Counted from the stretch's first letter, positions 18,326 to 28,532 are shown. The stretch: DNA of 64,000 nt from Bordetella sp. H567 (GCF_001704295.1 NZ_CP012334.1:3670084-3734083); one strand, 5' to 3'. Numbers and translations: made by a program. The notes: generated by a model not told the origin, from the letters alone.

Positions 18326-20473
18326 TCACCATTGATAACGCGCGGTCGCCAACACTGTCCGCGATGCCCCCCAATAGCAAACCGTGGGGTTGGTGCAATA
18401 CGCCAAATACGCCTTGTTGAACAAATTGCTGGCATTCAAGGCAAAGCGCCAGCGCCCCGTATCGTAGTGAACCGCGGCGTCCACCAAGACGCGCTCGGGC
18501 AGCACCAGGTCGTTGTCTGCGGACCCATAAGTCTGCCCGACGTACCGCACCCCGGCGCCAAACCCCAGCCCGTTCAGATCGCCGCCCCGTATCGTGTAGT
18601 CGGCCCACGTCGAGGCCATGTGCTTGGGGATCCCCGTGGGATGCTTGCCCTGCGTGGCGTTATTCGCCTTGGCCACGACGTTATCCAGATACGCATAGGA
18701 AGCGATCACACTGAGTTCCCGGGTCAGCTCGGCATGGGCCTCCAGTTCCAGGCCGCGTGAGCGGATCTCCCCCGACTGCACCGATGCCTGCGGATGGCTG
18801 GGGTCCGGGTCCGGCGTCACGACATTCGTCTGGCGCAGGTCGAACACCGCGACGGTGGCATAGCTGCGCATCGCATCCGGCTGGAACTTGATGCCCAATT
18901 CGTACTGCTTGCCGCGCGTCGGGATGAAGGGGTTGCCATTCCAGTCGGCGCCGCTCTGCGGCTGGAAAGACGTCGAATAGCTGGCATAAGGCGCGATGCC
19001 GTTGTCGAACCGGTAGGTCAGCCCGCCGCGCCAGGTAAACGCGTGGTCGCCCGTGCGGCTGGACACCATGTTGGCCCCGGTCATGGCGTTGTCCTGCACG
19101 TCGCGCGAGCTGGCATAGTCCTTCCGCGCGCCCAAGGTCAACGCCCAGCGGTCCCAGCGCAGCTGTTCCTGCAGATAGGCGCCCACCTGCGCCAGCCGCG
19201 TGGTCTCGTCCACCGTGACCGGCACGCGCGGGTAGCCGGCGTAATCCGGATTGAAAAGGTCGATGGGATAGTTCGAAAAGAACTGCCCGCCGCGCCGGAT
19301 ATCGTTCTGCAAATACTGATAGTCCACCCCGGCCAGTACGGTATGCCGCAGCGGGCCGGTGCTGAAATCGAACTGCGCCTGGTTGTCGATCGTGAACTGC
19401 GACATGTGTTCGCGATTGATGTTGGCCCACATATAGGCGCTGCGACGGTCCGGCGTCAGCGGGCTGGATAACGAGGTCTGGTAGTAATCGACATCATCGT
19501 GCAGGTAGCGCACGTTCTGGCGCACCTGCAGCAGATCATTGAAGCGGTGCTCCAGCAGATAGCCGGCGGAGTATTGCGTGCGGCGGAAACGGTCGGTGTC
19601 GGGGTTGCCCAGGTAATCCTCGGGGCGCAGCTTGCCGTTCGGATTCCAGCGCACCGTGCCATAGGCCGGCACCGGATTGAACAGGCCGCCTTGCGGATCG
19701 TACTGATAGCCACCCAGGAAAGTCAGCCGCGTATCGCCGCTGGGCTGCCACGTCAGCGCCGGCGCGATGCCGATGCGCTGCTCCTCCACATGGCGGGTCT
19801 GGGTATTGGCATCGCGGCCCAGCCCGGTCACGCGATAAAGCCATTTTCCGTCCTGGTCCACCGGGCCGCCAAAATCGAATCCCAGCTGATACCGCTGGTC
19901 ATTGCCGATGCCCATTTCGATGGAATGCAGCGGCTCGGCGGTCGGCCGCTTGGACACCATGTCCACCAGGCCGCCGGGACTGGCCTGCCCATACAGCACC
20001 GACGCGGGGCCACGCAGCACGTCGATGCGTTCAAGGAAATAGGGATCGATACGGGGATTGGCGAACCAGGTCGTGCGGTTCAGCTTCATGCCGTCCAGAT
20101 AGGAATCCGCGGCGAAGCCCCGTATGGTCAGTTGATCGAAGCGCAGGTCGTTATCCTGGCTGTATACCGCCGGGACGTAGCGCAGCGCCTGGTCCAGCGT
20201 CTGGGCGGCCTGGTCGTCCATCTGCTGCCGCGTCACCACCGAGATCGATTGTGGCGTCTCGACCAGCGGCGTATCGGTCTTGCTGCCAGCGCTGCTGCGC
20301 CTGGCCACATAGCCCGGCACGGGACCCTCCGCGGTCTCCACCGCTTCGCCCGTCACGCTGATGACGGGCAACTGCTGGGTTTCCTGCGCCCACGTGGGAG
20401 AGGCCGGGCAGGCCATCATGGCGAGTGCAAGCGTCGACACCCGTAGCGAGCGGGGCGTGGCGGATACGAACAT
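18326..20473 (-). CDS. TonB-dependent siderophore receptor (FhuA/FpvA-like)
   Basis: Outer-membrane receptor of 715 residues for a ferric siderophore. A signal peptide (about residues 1-30, hydrophobic core LALAMMACPA) is followed by a plug domain with TPQSISVVTRQQMDDQ, TIRGFAADSYLDGMK and LRGPASVLYGQASPGG. The beta-barrel ends with YQW, the aromatic terminus expected for barrel assembly. The siderophore cannot be named; the ferrichrome/ferrioxamine/pyoverdine group is closest by pattern. A Fur-box-like sequence lies in its promoter region, and an AraC-type regulator is divergently transcribed, the usual layout for siderophore-induced uptake genes. Confidence 0.92.
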   Translation of the reverse strand: MFVSATPRSLRVSTLALAMMACPASPTWAQETQQLPVISVTGEAVETAEGPVPGYVARRSSAGSKTDTPLVETPQSISVVTRQQMDDQAAQTLDQALRYVPAVYSQDNDLRFDQLTIRGFAADSYLDGMKLNRTTWFANPRIDPYFLERIDVLRGPASVLYGQASPGGLVDMVSKRPTAEPLHSIEMGIGNDQRYQLGFDFGGPVDQDGKWLYRVTGLGRDANTQTRHVEEQRIGIAPALTWQPSGDTRLTFLGGYQYDPQGGLFNPVPAYGTVRWNPNGKLRPEDYLGNPDTDRFRRTQYSAGYLLEHRFNDLLQVRQNVRYLHDDVDYYQTSLSSPLTPDRRSAYMWANINREHMSQFTIDNQAQFDFSTGPLRHTVLAGVDYQYLQNDIRRGGQFFSNYPIDLFNPDYAGYPRVPVTVDETTRLAQVGAYLQEQLRWDRWALTLGARKDYASSRDVQDNAMTGANMVSSRTGDHAFTWRGGLTYRFDNGIAPYASYSTSFQPQSGADWNGNPFIPTRGKQYELGIKFQPDAMRSYATVAVFDLRQTNVVTPDPDPSHPQASVQSGEIRSRGLELEAHAELTRELSVIASYAYLDNVVAKANNATQGKHPTGIPKHMASTWADYTIRGGDLNGLGFGAGVRYVGQTYGSADNDLVLPERVLVDAAVHYDTGRWRFALNASNLFNKAYLAYCTNPTVCYWGASRTVLATARYQW

Positions 20474-20545
20474 ACAAGGGCTGCTCCGCGCGAGATGCGG
20501 CGAAAAAACGACGCCTTTCGGGCGGCTCGCGCTAGTTAAGTTATG

Positions 20546-20567
20546 TTAATCACAATCATTCTCATTT
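20546..20567 (-). promoter_or_regulatory. Fur-box-like operator
   Basis: Read on the minus strand this stretch contains GAGAATGATTGTGATTAA, three consecutive hexamers close to the GATAAT/GATTGT pattern of Fur sites. It lies about 75-95 bp upstream of the TonB receptor start, in an AT-rich patch of otherwise GC-rich DNA. It probably makes the receptor iron-repressed and may also affect the divergent regulator gene. Confidence 0.72.
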
Positions 20568-20660
20568 AACTCGCTAAACTTGAGGTGTGGTGGACAACAT
20601 GATTCGCCGAAGCGTCAAGTTCGGACGGCTTCGCGAAGCTATACGGAAAAAGTCAGCGGA

Positions 20661-21494
20661 ATGGACAACATCTGGAGGCGCCGTTTTGCGCCGGGCTACC
20701 AACGGCTTAAACGGCCCGTCATGGCGTACCAGTTCGACTACCCCCACGGCAGCCGCGAGATCTGGCACAGCCACGAGCAAGGCCAACTGGTGCACGCGCT
20801 ACGCGGCGTGGTGCGCGTGCTCACGCCCCACGGGGCCTGGACGGTGGCGCCCACGGATGCCTTCTGGATCGCGCCCGGCGTGGATCACGAACTGCACATG
20901 GTCGGCCGCGTGCCCCTGCGCGCCCTGCGCATCGAACCGGACACGGCGCTCTGGCTATGGACCGAATGCCGCCATATCGCCGTCGGTCCGCTACTGCGCG
21001 AGCTGATCCTGGCCATGCTGGAGGACCCGCCGGAGTACGCGCCGGACAGCACGGCGGCGCTGTGCGTTCCCCTGCTGCTGCGCCAGCTGCAGCACGCGCC
21101 CGCGCTCGAGCACGGCAAACTGCCGCTGCCCCGCGACAAGCGGCTGCTGAGGGTGTGCGAGCTTTTGATGGAAACGCCCGGCAGCGTCGCCACGATGGAC
21201 GTTCTGGGCATGCAGGTGGGCGCCAGCATGCGCACGCTGGGCCGCCTGTTCAAGCGGGAAACCGGGCTTACGTTCGGCCAGTGGCGCCAGCAGCTGCGGC
21301 TGGCGGAAGCGATATGCCAGCTATCGCTGGGCACGCCGGTGGCCAGCGTCGCACGCGAGCTGGGCTACGCGACGGCAAATGCCTTCAGCACCATGTTCCA
21401 TCGCGCGCTTGGCGCCCCGCCGCAGCGCTACATCAGGCAGGCGCATGCCGGCATGCGCGGCGACGACGATATCAATACTGCGGGCCGGCGGTAA
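20661..21494 (+). CDS. AraC-family transcriptional regulator
   Basis: A 277-residue regulator. An N-terminal cupin-like sensing domain (HSHEQGQLVHALRG, WIAPGVDHELH) is followed by a C-terminal AraC double helix-turn-helix ending in LGYATANAFSTMFHRALG and PPQRYIRQ. The frame is open upstream to a TTG at 20580. I take the ATG at 20661 (MDNIWRRR), and a later one at 20721 is possible. It is divergent from the TonB receptor and likely activates it with the siderophore or a related ligand. Its 3' end overlaps the convergent dnaB gene by 23 bp. Confidence 0.88.
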   Translation: MDNIWRRRFAPGYQRLKRPVMAYQFDYPHGSREIWHSHEQGQLVHALRGVVRVLTPHGAWTVAPTDAFWIAPGVDHELHMVGRVPLRALRIEPDTALWLWTECRHIAVGPLLRELILAMLEDPPEYAPDSTAALCVPLLLRQLQHAPALEHGKLPLPRDKRLLRVCELLMETPGSVATMDVLGMQVGASMRTLGRLFKRETGLTFGQWRQQLRLAEAICQLSLGTPVASVARELGYATANAFSTMFHRALGAPPQRYIRQAHAGMRGDDDINTAGRR

Positions 21495-22857
21495 AGTTCA
21501 GGAAGCGCGTGCTCATGCCCTGGAAGGTCAGGCGCACCGTGCCGATCGGGCCGTTACGCTGTTTGCCGATGATGATCTCGGCCGTTCCCTTGTCCGGGGA
21601 ATCCGGGTTGTACACCTCGTCCCGATAAATGAACAGGATCACGTCCGCGTCCTGTTCGATGGCGCCGGATTCGCGCAGATCGCTCATGACGGGCCGTTTG
21701 TTGGGACGTTGTTCCAGGCTGCGATTCAACTGCGACAGTGCGATCAAGGGGCAATTCAGCTCCTTGGCCAGGCCCTTGAGCGAACGGCTGATCTCGGAGA
21801 TTTCCGTGGCGCGGTTTTCGCCGCCGCCGCTGCCCGACATGAGCTGCAGGTAATCGATGATGATCAGGCCCAGCTGCCCGCACTGGCGCGCCAGCCGCCG
21901 CGTGCGGGCCCGCACTTCCATCGCGCTCAGCGCCGGCGTTTCATCGATGTAGACCTGCGCGTCCTGCATCATCTGCACCGCGTGCGTGACGCGCGGCCAG
22001 TCCTCGGCGATCAGCTTGCCGGTCCGCATGCGGTGCTGATCGAGCATGCCCACGGAACCGAGCATACGCATGGCCAGCTGCACCGCGCCCATTTCCATGG
22101 AAAACACCGCCACGGGCAGACCCTGCTCGATGGCGACGTGTTCGCCGATGTTCATCGAGAACGAGGTCTTGCCCATGGACGGGCGTCCCGCGACGATGAC
22201 CAGGTCCCCCGGCTGCAGGCCGGAGGTCATCTTGTCCAGGTCTGTAAATCCCGTGGGCACGCCCGTGACGTCGGAATCGGTATCGCGGTGGTAGAGCTCG
22301 TCGATGCGCTCGACCACTTGCGTCAGCAGCGGCTGGATCTCCTGGAAACCGGCCGAACCGCGCGCGCCTTCCTGGGCGATCTTGAAGACCTTGGATTCGG
22401 CTTCGTCCAACAGTTGGCGCGCTTCCTTGCCTTGCGGATTCAGCGCGGCCGCCGAGATCTCGTCGGCGATGGACACCAGCTTGCGCAAGGTGGCCCGCTC
22501 GCGCACGATTTCCGCGTACCGGCGGATGTTGGCCGCCGACGGCGTATTGTGTGCCAGGGAATTCAGGTAGGCGATGCCGCCCACGTCGTCGGCCTTGCCG
22601 GCACTCACCAGCGATTCATGCACCGTGATCACGTCGGCCGGCCGCGCCAGACCCACCAGGCGGGCGATGTGCTGCCAGATCAGCCGGTGGTCGTGTCGGT
22701 AGAAGTCTTCTTCGACCAGTACGTCGGCGATGCGGTCCCAGGCGGCGTTATCCAGCAGCAAACCGCCCAGCACGGATTGCTCGGCCTCGATGGAATGCGG
22801 CGGTACCCGCAGGTAGTCGAGCGAGGTATCGGTGGAGGCGTTCATCGGTTCATTCAT
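21472..22857 (-). CDS. dnaB: replicative DNA helicase DnaB
   Basis: Hexameric replication-fork helicase, 461 residues. The N-terminal DnaB domain has VPPHSIEAEQSVLGGLLLD, and the RecA-like ATPase has Walker A GRPSMGKTS, then IIIDYLQLM (Walker B), LSQLNRSLEQR, and SGAIEQDADVILFIYR. No intein is present. The ATG at 22857 overlaps the stop of the upstream kinase-like gene as ATGA. The 3' end overlaps the convergent regulator gene. Confidence 0.97.
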   Translation of the reverse strand: MNEPMNASTDTSLDYLRVPPHSIEAEQSVLGGLLLDNAAWDRIADVLVEEDFYRHDHRLIWQHIARLVGLARPADVITVHESLVSAGKADDVGGIAYLNSLAHNTPSAANIRRYAEIVRERATLRKLVSIADEISAAALNPQGKEARQLLDEAESKVFKIAQEGARGSAGFQEIQPLLTQVVERIDELYHRDTDSDVTGVPTGFTDLDKMTSGLQPGDLVIVAGRPSMGKTSFSMNIGEHVAIEQGLPVAVFSMEMGAVQLAMRMLGSVGMLDQHRMRTGKLIAEDWPRVTHAVQMMQDAQVYIDETPALSAMEVRARTRRLARQCGQLGLIIIDYLQLMSGSGGGENRATEISEISRSLKGLAKELNCPLIALSQLNRSLEQRPNKRPVMSDLRESGAIEQDADVILFIYRDEVYNPDSPDKGTAEIIIGKQRNGPIGTVRLTFQGMSTRFLNFTAGPQY

Positions 22858-23678
22858 GGTCGCAGCGTATCGGCAACACGAAAAAATCCCTGGATGTCGC
22901 GCGAGCGCAGCCATCCCAGCAGGGGCCGCAGCGGCCAAGCCGCTCCGCGCATGAAACGGCCCAGGCGCAGCAGGCGGGCGCGCACGTCAGGGTCCGGGTT
23001 GGCTTCAAAATAAGACGCCAGCATAACCTGCCCCAGCCGGGGCATGATCGCGCTGGGCAGATTGCGCATGGACAGCACCGAAGCCACCATCTGGAACAGG
23101 TCGTAGGCCTGGCCCAGCGGGCGAGACAAGGCCTCGCCGATGTTTTCCTCGAAATCGATGCGCCACATCTCCTTGCCGCGGATCGTCAGATTGCGGATCT
23201 GCGCTCCGCCGTGGCAAAAGCCCTGCTTGTGGAACTCCGCCAGGTCCCGTCCGGCCTGCGCCGCGAGCGCGACGCGGGTCTCGTCGCTGCCATGGCGGAT
23301 CAGCGCGTTCAGGTCGGTGCCCACATGTTCCAGGACCAGCAGGCCAGGTTCCTGCCACCAGATATCCGGCACGCGGCAATCCGCGGCGCGCAGGCGGCGC
23401 AGGCGTTCGGCTTCGTAGTCCAGGCCGTTGCGCAGCAGTATGCGCGGATCGGGGAATTCTCCCAGGACGAGCTTGCAGCCCACGGCAAGCAATGCGGCGC
23501 GAAGATAGCGCAAGGCATAGCTGACGGCCCCGCGCACGCTGGGCCGGCGATACTTGACCACGCACCATACGCCGTCGATGTTGACCTCGTCGACGGACGG
23601 CAAGGGCGTCTGCTTGGCCCGCGCCAGCCATTGCTGCAGGCCGGGCGGCGGGGGTTCGTGTTCAGGCGGCGAGGTCAA
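22854..23678 (-). CDS. protein-kinase-like (BUD32/KdkA-type fold) protein lacking catalytic Asp
   Basis: Kinase-fold protein of about 274 residues, function unknown. The start is uncertain: a TTG at 23678 with AAGG upstream is used because the frame, though open to 23837, would otherwise run across the rplI terminator. Kinase landmarks are the ATP lysine in VVKYR (K42), the hinge-like VLEHVG, a loop at FCHGGAQIRN (156-163) and the metal aspartate in IDFEEN (D175). The loop has HGG where kinases have HGD or HRD, so the catalytic aspartate is missing. It lies between rplI and dnaB and overlaps dnaB as ATGA. It may be a pseudokinase or a lipid/sugar kinase variant. Confidence 0.7.
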   Translation of the reverse strand: MTSPPEHEPPPPGLQQWLARAKQTPLPSVDEVNIDGVWCVVKYRRPSVRGAVSYALRYLRAALLAVGCKLVLGEFPDPRILLRNGLDYEAERLRRLRAADCRVPDIWWQEPGLLVLEHVGTDLNALIRHGSDETRVALAAQAGRDLAEFHKQGFCHGGAQIRNLTIRGKEMWRIDFEENIGEALSRPLGQAYDLFQMVASVLSMRNLPSAIMPRLGQVMLASYFEANPDPDVRARLLRLGRFMRGAAWPLRPLLGWLRSRDIQGFFRVADTLRP

Positions 23679-23727
23679 ACGCGGACCTTGAGCAAAAGGA
23701 TAGGGTTCGCCTTGGGGCGGCCACGGC

Positions 23728-23762
23728 AAAAAAAGAAGCCGGCACCAGGCCGGCTCTTTTTT
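23728..23762 (-). terminator. intrinsic terminator of the rpsF-rplI operon
   Basis: A 7-bp perfect stem (AGCCGGC/GCCGGCT) with a 5-base loop is flanked by A7 on one side and T6 on the other, so on the minus strand it ends in a U-run. It lies about 80 bp after the rplI stop and fits termination of the ribosomal protein operon. Confidence 0.88.
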
Positions 23763-23843
23763 CCGCACGAGGGCGGACGGACGATGATACGCCTGTCGCG
23801 CGGGCCGGCGGAAAACGATACATGCCCGCCGGCGCAAGCGACA

Positions 23844-24299
23844 TCAGGCGATATCGCCCTCGACCACGACGGTGACTTCCACCGCCACGTCCGCGTGCAG
23901 GCTGATTTGCACCGGGTATTCGCCGATCGCCTTCAGCGGGCCGGACGGCAGGCGGATATTCGACTTTTCCACCGACTCGTAGCCAGCCTTGTGCAAGGCG
24001 GCCACGATGTCGCCACTGGTCACGGAACCGAACAGGCGGCCGTCGACGCCGGCCTTCTGCTGGATCTTGACCTGTTGGCCGTTCAGGCGATCCGCCACGC
24101 CCTGGGCGACGGCCAGCTTGTCGGCCTGGACCTTTTCGAGTTCGGCGCGACGCGCTTCGAACGCTTCCAGTACCTTGGGCGTGACGCGCTGCGCCTTCTT
24201 CTGCGGAATCAGCCAGTTGCGGGCGAAGCCGTCACGGACACGGACTTTATCGCCCAGATTGCCCTTGCCGGGGACTTTTTCGAGCAGGATCACTTCCAT
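23844..24299 (-). CDS. rplI: 50S ribosomal protein L9
   Basis: Large-subunit protein of 151 residues. The N-terminus [30 protein letters not shown] is complete and highly conserved, and the C-terminal domain is present ([12 protein letters not shown]). It is the last gene of rpsF-priB-rpsR-rplI, 13 bp after rpsR, and is followed by a strong terminator. Confidence 0.97.
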   Translation of the reverse strand: MEVILLEKVPGKGNLGDKVRVRDGFARNWLIPQKKAQRVTPKVLEAFEARRAELEKVQADKLAVAQGVADRLNGQQVKIQQKAGVDGRLFGSVTSGDIVAALHKAGYESVEKSNIRLPSGPLKAIGEYPVQISLHADVAVEVTVVVEGDIA

Positions 24300-24312
24300 C
24301 GCGATCTCCAGA

Positions 24313-24585
24313 TTAATTGTGGTTATCGGTGTAAGGCAGCAGCGCCAGGAAGCGCGCGCGCTTGATGGCGGTGTCCAGCTGGCGCTGATAGTGCGCCTTC
24401 GTGCCCGTCAGGCGAGCCGGGATGATCTTGCCGTTTTCCTGGAGGAAGTCGCGCAGGGTGTCCAGATCCTTGTAGTCGATCTCTTCCACGCCGGCCGCGG
24501 TGAAGCGGCAGAACTTGCGGCGCTTGAACAGCGGATTCTGCTGCGTGAACTTGCGTTTTTCCTTGCGCTTACCGAAGAAAGCCAT
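24313..24585 (-). CDS. rpsR: 30S ribosomal protein S18
   Basis: Small-subunit protein of 90 residues that binds S6 on the 30S platform. KRRKFCRF near residue 22, [13 protein letters not shown] and [11 protein letters not shown] are the family core. The N-terminal extension ([19 protein letters not shown]) is typical of beta-proteobacteria. The gene is followed at 13 bp by rplI. Confidence 0.97.
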   Translation of the reverse strand: MAFFGKRKEKRKFTQQNPLFKRRKFCRFTAAGVEEIDYKDLDTLRDFLQENGKIIPARLTGTKAHYQRQLDTAIKRARFLALLPYTDNHN

Positions 24586-24681
24586 GATGTGCCTCTTGAT
24601 TCGTGTGGGTCCTTGACCCGTAATCCTTACCTATGCAGGCGTTCCCTGCCCCATCGTTCCTGTCCGGCACCCGTGTGGCCA

Positions 24682-24999
24682 TCAGGCCACCAGCGGATCC
24701 TCGCCGGCCGACACCCTGGTCGCGCGCTGCACATGCAGCTTCAGCTTGACCGCCCCCTGGCGAACAGGGGCCAGGAAGCCTTGCACCTGCAACGATGTAC
24801 CCAGCTGGATATCGGCCAGCATCAGCGCCAGGTCGCCCATCAGGACCGCCTGTATCGTCAGTTCGACGCGGCGCGGGTGACCGGCCTCGATGACTTCCGA
24901 CACATGCTCCAGCAGCATCTCCAGCACGGGAATCCCGGCGGGAGTGTGCCGCAGCGGTTCTCTTTCAAGAACCTGGGCGCTTAACGCTGTTTCGTTCAT
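24682..24999 (-). CDS. priB: primosomal replication protein N (PriB)
   Basis: Single-strand-DNA-binding OB-fold protein of 105 residues used in PriA-dependent replication restart. The recognisable parts are [31 protein letters not shown] and GFLAPVR. It sits between rpsF and rpsR, the standard position. The 96 bp to rpsR hold no other gene. Confidence 0.94.
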   Translation of the reverse strand: MNETALSAQVLEREPLRHTPAGIPVLEMLLEHVSEVIEAGHPRRVELTIQAVLMGDLALMLADIQLGTSLQVQGFLAPVRQGAVKLKLHVQRATRVSAGEDPLVA

Positions 25000-25062
25000 C
25001 GCTTGCCGGCCGGGCCGGGTTGCGGGAATCGCGGGCGGAACGTCCTGCCCTCGAAAACCGTG

Positions 25063-25440
25063 TTACTCAGCAGCCTGGGGCACGACCGCTTCCGCGGATG
25101 CCTTGCGGGCTTCTTCGCGCTCGACCGACTTCATCATGATCGACGCGCCAGTCTGGGCCTTCTTGGTCTTGATGACCAGGTGGCGCAAAACGGCATCGTT
25201 GTAGCGGAAGGAATGCTCCAGCTCGTCCAGGGTGGACTGGTTGCACTCGATGTTCAGGCACACATAGTGAGCCTTGACCAGCTTCTGGATGGGATAGGCC
25301 AGTTGACGGCGGCCCCAGTCTTCCAGACGGTGCACGGTACCGCCCTGGCCCGTGACCAGCGACTGATACCGCTCGACCATGGCGGGCACCTGCTCGCTCT
25401 GGTCGGGGTGAACGATAAACACCACTTCGTAGTGACGCAT
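25063..25440 (-). CDS. rpsF: 30S ribosomal protein S6
   Basis: Small-subunit protein of 125 residues. [19 protein letters not shown] is the standard start, preceded by an AGGAG site. The frame is open further upstream, but that part is not conserved. [22 protein letters not shown] and the closing basic/acidic tail fit the family. It is the first gene of the rpsF-priB-rpsR-rplI operon. I could not identify an S6:S18 leader motif with confidence. Confidence 0.96.
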   Translation of the reverse strand: MRHYEVVFIVHPDQSEQVPAMVERYQSLVTGQGGTVHRLEDWGRRQLAYPIQKLVKAHYVCLNIECNQSTLDELEHSFRYNDAVLRHLVIKTKKAQTGASIMMKSVEREEARKASAEAVVPQAAE

Positions 25441-25647
25441 GGGTAAAACTCCTGGTGGATGTCCCGGGCCTGGCGTGACTTCGCCGCGAGTTGTCCGCGG
25501 TTGCGTCCAGGTTGCATCAAACACACGCGCGGCCCGGGGGGCAGCCCGCCGCCCAATATGGACAGTCGAGCAGGAAAGCCTTCGATTATCGCCGGAATCC
25601 GGCCATTGTGCAACCGCACAAAGCCGCGTGGCGCCCGTGCAACGCGG

Positions 25648-26463
25648 TCAGGGGCGCGCCGGGCCTTCGCCTTCCACGACCGCGTAGGCGGAATGATTGT
25701 GGATGGACTCGAAGTTTTCGGCCTCGACGCGGTAGCGCGCCACGCCGGCGCGCACCGACAGCCGCGCCGCCACGTCACGGACCAGGTCCTCGACGAACTT
25801 CGGATTGTCGTAGGCGCGCTCGGTCACGAATTTTTCGTCGGGCCGCTTGAGCAGGCCCCACACCTCGCAGGAACCTTCGTCCTCGATCAATCGGATGATT
25901 TCGTCCACGCCGACCTCGTCGCCGATGAGCGCGGCCACGGTGACATGCGAACGTTGATTGTGCGCGCCGTATTCGGAAATCGCCTTGGAGCAGGGGCAAA
26001 GGCTGGTCAGCGGCACCTGCACGATCAATTCGAATTCGACTTTTTCCCCGGCCGCCCGCGCCACCCACTGGATTTCGTAATCCATCAGGCTTTGCACGCC
26101 GGAGACGGGCGCCGACTTGTTGATGAAATACGGGAAGGCCGCCGTGATGTCGCCGCGCTCGGCATGCAGCAAGGGCAGCATTTCGCGCGCCATGGCACGA
26201 AAGGACCCCGGCGTCATGGGCGTACTGCGGTATTTTTCCAACAGCGCCACGAAGCGGGACATATGGGTGCCCTTTTCTTCGGCCGGCAGGGCCACCGTCA
26301 AGGTCCAGTTGGCCACCGTTGCCATGGCACTGCCGTCCGCGGCCCGGACCAGCATGGGATGGCGCACGCCGCGTATCCCCACGCGCTGGATGGGGATATG
26401 CCGCGTATCGGCCGAACTCTGGATGTCCGGCATGATGAGGGCGGAATCGATTGGGGAATTCAT
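25648..26463 (-). CDS. folE2: GTP cyclohydrolase FolE2
   Basis: Type IB GTP cyclohydrolase, 271 residues, making dihydroneopterin triphosphate, the first folate/tetrahydrobiopterin precursor, with a metal other than the zinc of FolE1. The catalytic cysteine lies in [19 protein letters not shown], and GVRHP near the N-terminus is characteristic. I prefer the ATG at 26463 over a TTG at 26481. FolE2 genes are zinc-repressed in some bacteria that also have FolE1; no Zur site is evident here. Confidence 0.93.
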   Translation of the reverse strand: MNSPIDSALIMPDIQSSADTRHIPIQRVGIRGVRHPMLVRAADGSAMATVANWTLTVALPAEEKGTHMSRFVALLEKYRSTPMTPGSFRAMAREMLPLLHAERGDITAAFPYFINKSAPVSGVQSLMDYEIQWVARAAGEKVEFELIVQVPLTSLCPCSKAISEYGAHNQRSHVTVAALIGDEVGVDEIIRLIEDEGSCEVWGLLKRPDEKFVTERAYDNPKFVEDLVRDVAARLSVRAGVARYRVEAENFESIHNHSAYAVVEGEGPARP

Positions 26464-26549
26464 AGGTCTGGCCTGTGACAAACGGGCTTCCGGAGCACCG
26501 TCTCAAGTGTCGATGGACGAGCATTATCGCCCAACGGAATCCGTCTGCC

Positions 26550-26568
26550 CGGGAAAACCCTTTTCCCG
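26550..26568. terminator. hairpin downstream of dxs
   Basis: CGGGAAAA and TTTTCCCG form a perfect 8-bp stem around CCC between dxs and folE2. There is no separate T-run after it, so the terminator assignment is tentative. Confidence 0.4.
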
Positions 26569-26596
26569 ACAGGCCTCGAGGCGCTCCGGCGCCGCT

Positions 26597-28486
26597 TTAC
26601 CCGTGGTTGACCTTGGGCACCGGCCGCGCCAGCAATTCGCCAAAACGCGCCCGCACGGCGGCCTCGATACCGGCTGCGTCCAGCCCCACGCTGCTTAGCA
26701 ACGCCTGCTGGTCGCCATGGTCGATGAAGCGGTCCGGCAGGCCCAGCTGCAATACCGGCAGGGTGATACCCGCGGCATTCAGGGCCTCACAGACGGCGCT
26801 GCCCGCACCGCCCATGACGGCGCCTTCCTCCAGGGTCACCAGGGCATCATGGCGCGACGCCAGTTCGCGCACGAGCGCTTCGTCCAGCGGCTTGACAAAC
26901 CGCATGTCGGCCACCGTTGCGTCCAGCGCCTCGGCCGCCTTTTCCGCCGCGGGCAGCAGCGTGCCGAAACACAGGATGGCAATCGTGCCGCCATGGCGCC
27001 GCACGATGCCTTTGCCCAAAGGCACGTCTTCGAGCGTGGCGGGCACCGCCGCGCCACGCCCACCCCCGCGCGCGTAGCGGACCGAAGCCGGCCCGGCATG
27101 GCGATAACAGGTGGTCAGCAGCAAACGCGCCTCGGCTTCATCCGAGGGCGTGGCCACGACCATATTCGGAATGCAGCGCAGGAAGGCGATATCGTAATTG
27201 CCCGCATGGGTGGCGCCGTCCGCGCCCACCAGGCCGGCGCGGTCCAGCGCGAATGTCACGTCCAGGTTCTGCAGGGCCACATCGTGGATGAACTGATCGT
27301 AGCCGCGCTGCATGAAGGTCGAATAGATCGCCACCACCGGCTTGTGCTGCTCGCAGGCCAGGCCGGCGGCAAACGTGACGGCATGCTGCTCGGCGATGCC
27401 GACATCGAAGTAGCGCGACGGGAAACGCCGTTCGAATTCCACCAGCCCGCTGCCTTCGCGCATGGCGGGCGTAATACCGACCAGTCTTTCATCCTGTTCG
27501 GCCATGTCGCACAGCCACTGGCCGAAGACTTGCGTGAACGTCAGCTTGGAAGGCGCCTTGGCCGGCACGATGCCGACTTCCGGGTCGAATTTGCCGGGAC
27601 CGTGGTACAGCACCGGGTCGGCTTCCGCCAGCTTGTAGCCCTGCCCCTTGCGCGTCACCACATGCAGGAATTGCAGTCCCTGCAAGGCCTTCAGGTTCTG
27701 CAGCGTGGGCACCAGCGCGTCCAGGTCGTGGCCGTCGATGGGACCCACGTAGTTGAAACCGAATTCCTCGAACAGCGTGGCCGGGGTCACCATGCCCTTG
27801 GCATGTTCCTCGATGCGCCGGGCCAGTTCCAGCACCGGCGGCACGTGCTGCAGCACGGCCTTGCCGACGTTCTTGGCGGCCGCATAGAAACGGCCGGACA
27901 TCAGCCGCGCCAGGTAGCGGTTCAGTGCCCCCACCGGCGGCGAGATCGACATGTCGTTGTCGTTCAGGATCACCAGCAGGTTGATGCCCGGGGTGACGCC
28001 CGCATTGTTCATGGCCTCGAACGCCATGCCCGCCGACATGGCGCCGTCGCCGATCACGGCGATGTGCTGGCGCGATACGCCGGCGTTGCGCGATGCCACG
28101 GCCATGCCCAGCGCCGCCGAAATGGACGTCGACGAATGCGCGGTACCGAAGGCGTCGTATTCCGATTCGCAGCGGCGCGGAAAGCCCGAAATACCACCGG
28201 CCTGCCGCAGATGCGCCATGCCTTCCCGGCGGCCGGTCAGGATCTTGTGCGGATAGGACTGGTGCCCCACGTCCCAGACCAGGCGGTCGTGCGGCGTGTC
28301 GAACACGTAGTGCAGCGCCAGCGTGAGTTCCACGGTACCCAGGTTGGACGACAGATGCCCGCCGGTGCGGGAAACCGAGGCCAGAATGAAGGCGCGCAGT
28401 TCGTCGGCGAGCTTTTTCAGCGCCCTGCGGTCCAGTCGCTTCAGGTCTGCCGGACTGTCGATGGTTTCCAGTAATTCAGTGGTCAT
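26597..28486 (-). CDS. dxs: 1-deoxy-D-xylulose-5-phosphate synthase
   Basis: Thiamine-diphosphate enzyme of 629 residues that condenses pyruvate and glyceraldehyde 3-phosphate, the entry step of the MEP isoprenoid pathway. The TPP motif begins [18 protein letters not shown] and continues to [49 protein letters not shown] and [15 protein letters not shown] are further family blocks. The ATG at 28486 gives the family N-terminus, although the frame extends upstream. It lies 46 bp after ispA on the same strand, an xseB-ispA-dxs arrangement common in proteobacteria. Confidence 0.97.
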   Translation of the reverse strand: MTTELLETIDSPADLKRLDRRALKKLADELRAFILASVSRTGGHLSSNLGTVELTLALHYVFDTPHDRLVWDVGHQSYPHKILTGRREGMAHLRQAGGISGFPRRCESEYDAFGTAHSSTSISAALGMAVASRNAGVSRQHIAVIGDGAMSAGMAFEAMNNAGVTPGINLLVILNDNDMSISPPVGALNRYLARLMSGRFYAAAKNVGKAVLQHVPPVLELARRIEEHAKGMVTPATLFEEFGFNYVGPIDGHDLDALVPTLQNLKALQGLQFLHVVTRKGQGYKLAEADPVLYHGPGKFDPEVGIVPAKAPSKLTFTQVFGQWLCDMAEQDERLVGITPAMREGSGLVEFERRFPSRYFDVGIAEQHAVTFAAGLACEQHKPVVAIYSTFMQRGYDQFIHDVALQNLDVTFALDRAGLVGADGATHAGNYDIAFLRCIPNMVVATPSDEAEARLLLTTCYRHAGPASVRYARGGGRGAAVPATLEDVPLGKGIVRRHGGTIAILCFGTLLPAAEKAAEALDATVADMRFVKPLDEALVRELASRHDALVTLEEGAVMGGAGSAVCEALNAAGITLPVLQLGLPDRFIDHGDQQALLSSVGLDAAGIEAAVRARFGELLARPVPKVNHG

Positions 28487-28532
28487 GCTTTTCGCAACCC
28501 AGGTCGCGAGCCCGATCACGCCGCAGCGCGCG

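Noticed and set aside
25441-25647. S6:S18 autoregulatory leader before rpsF
   Set aside because: Small CCGCG/CGCGG stems are possible, but the diagnostic CCG-bulge structure could not be assigned by eye.
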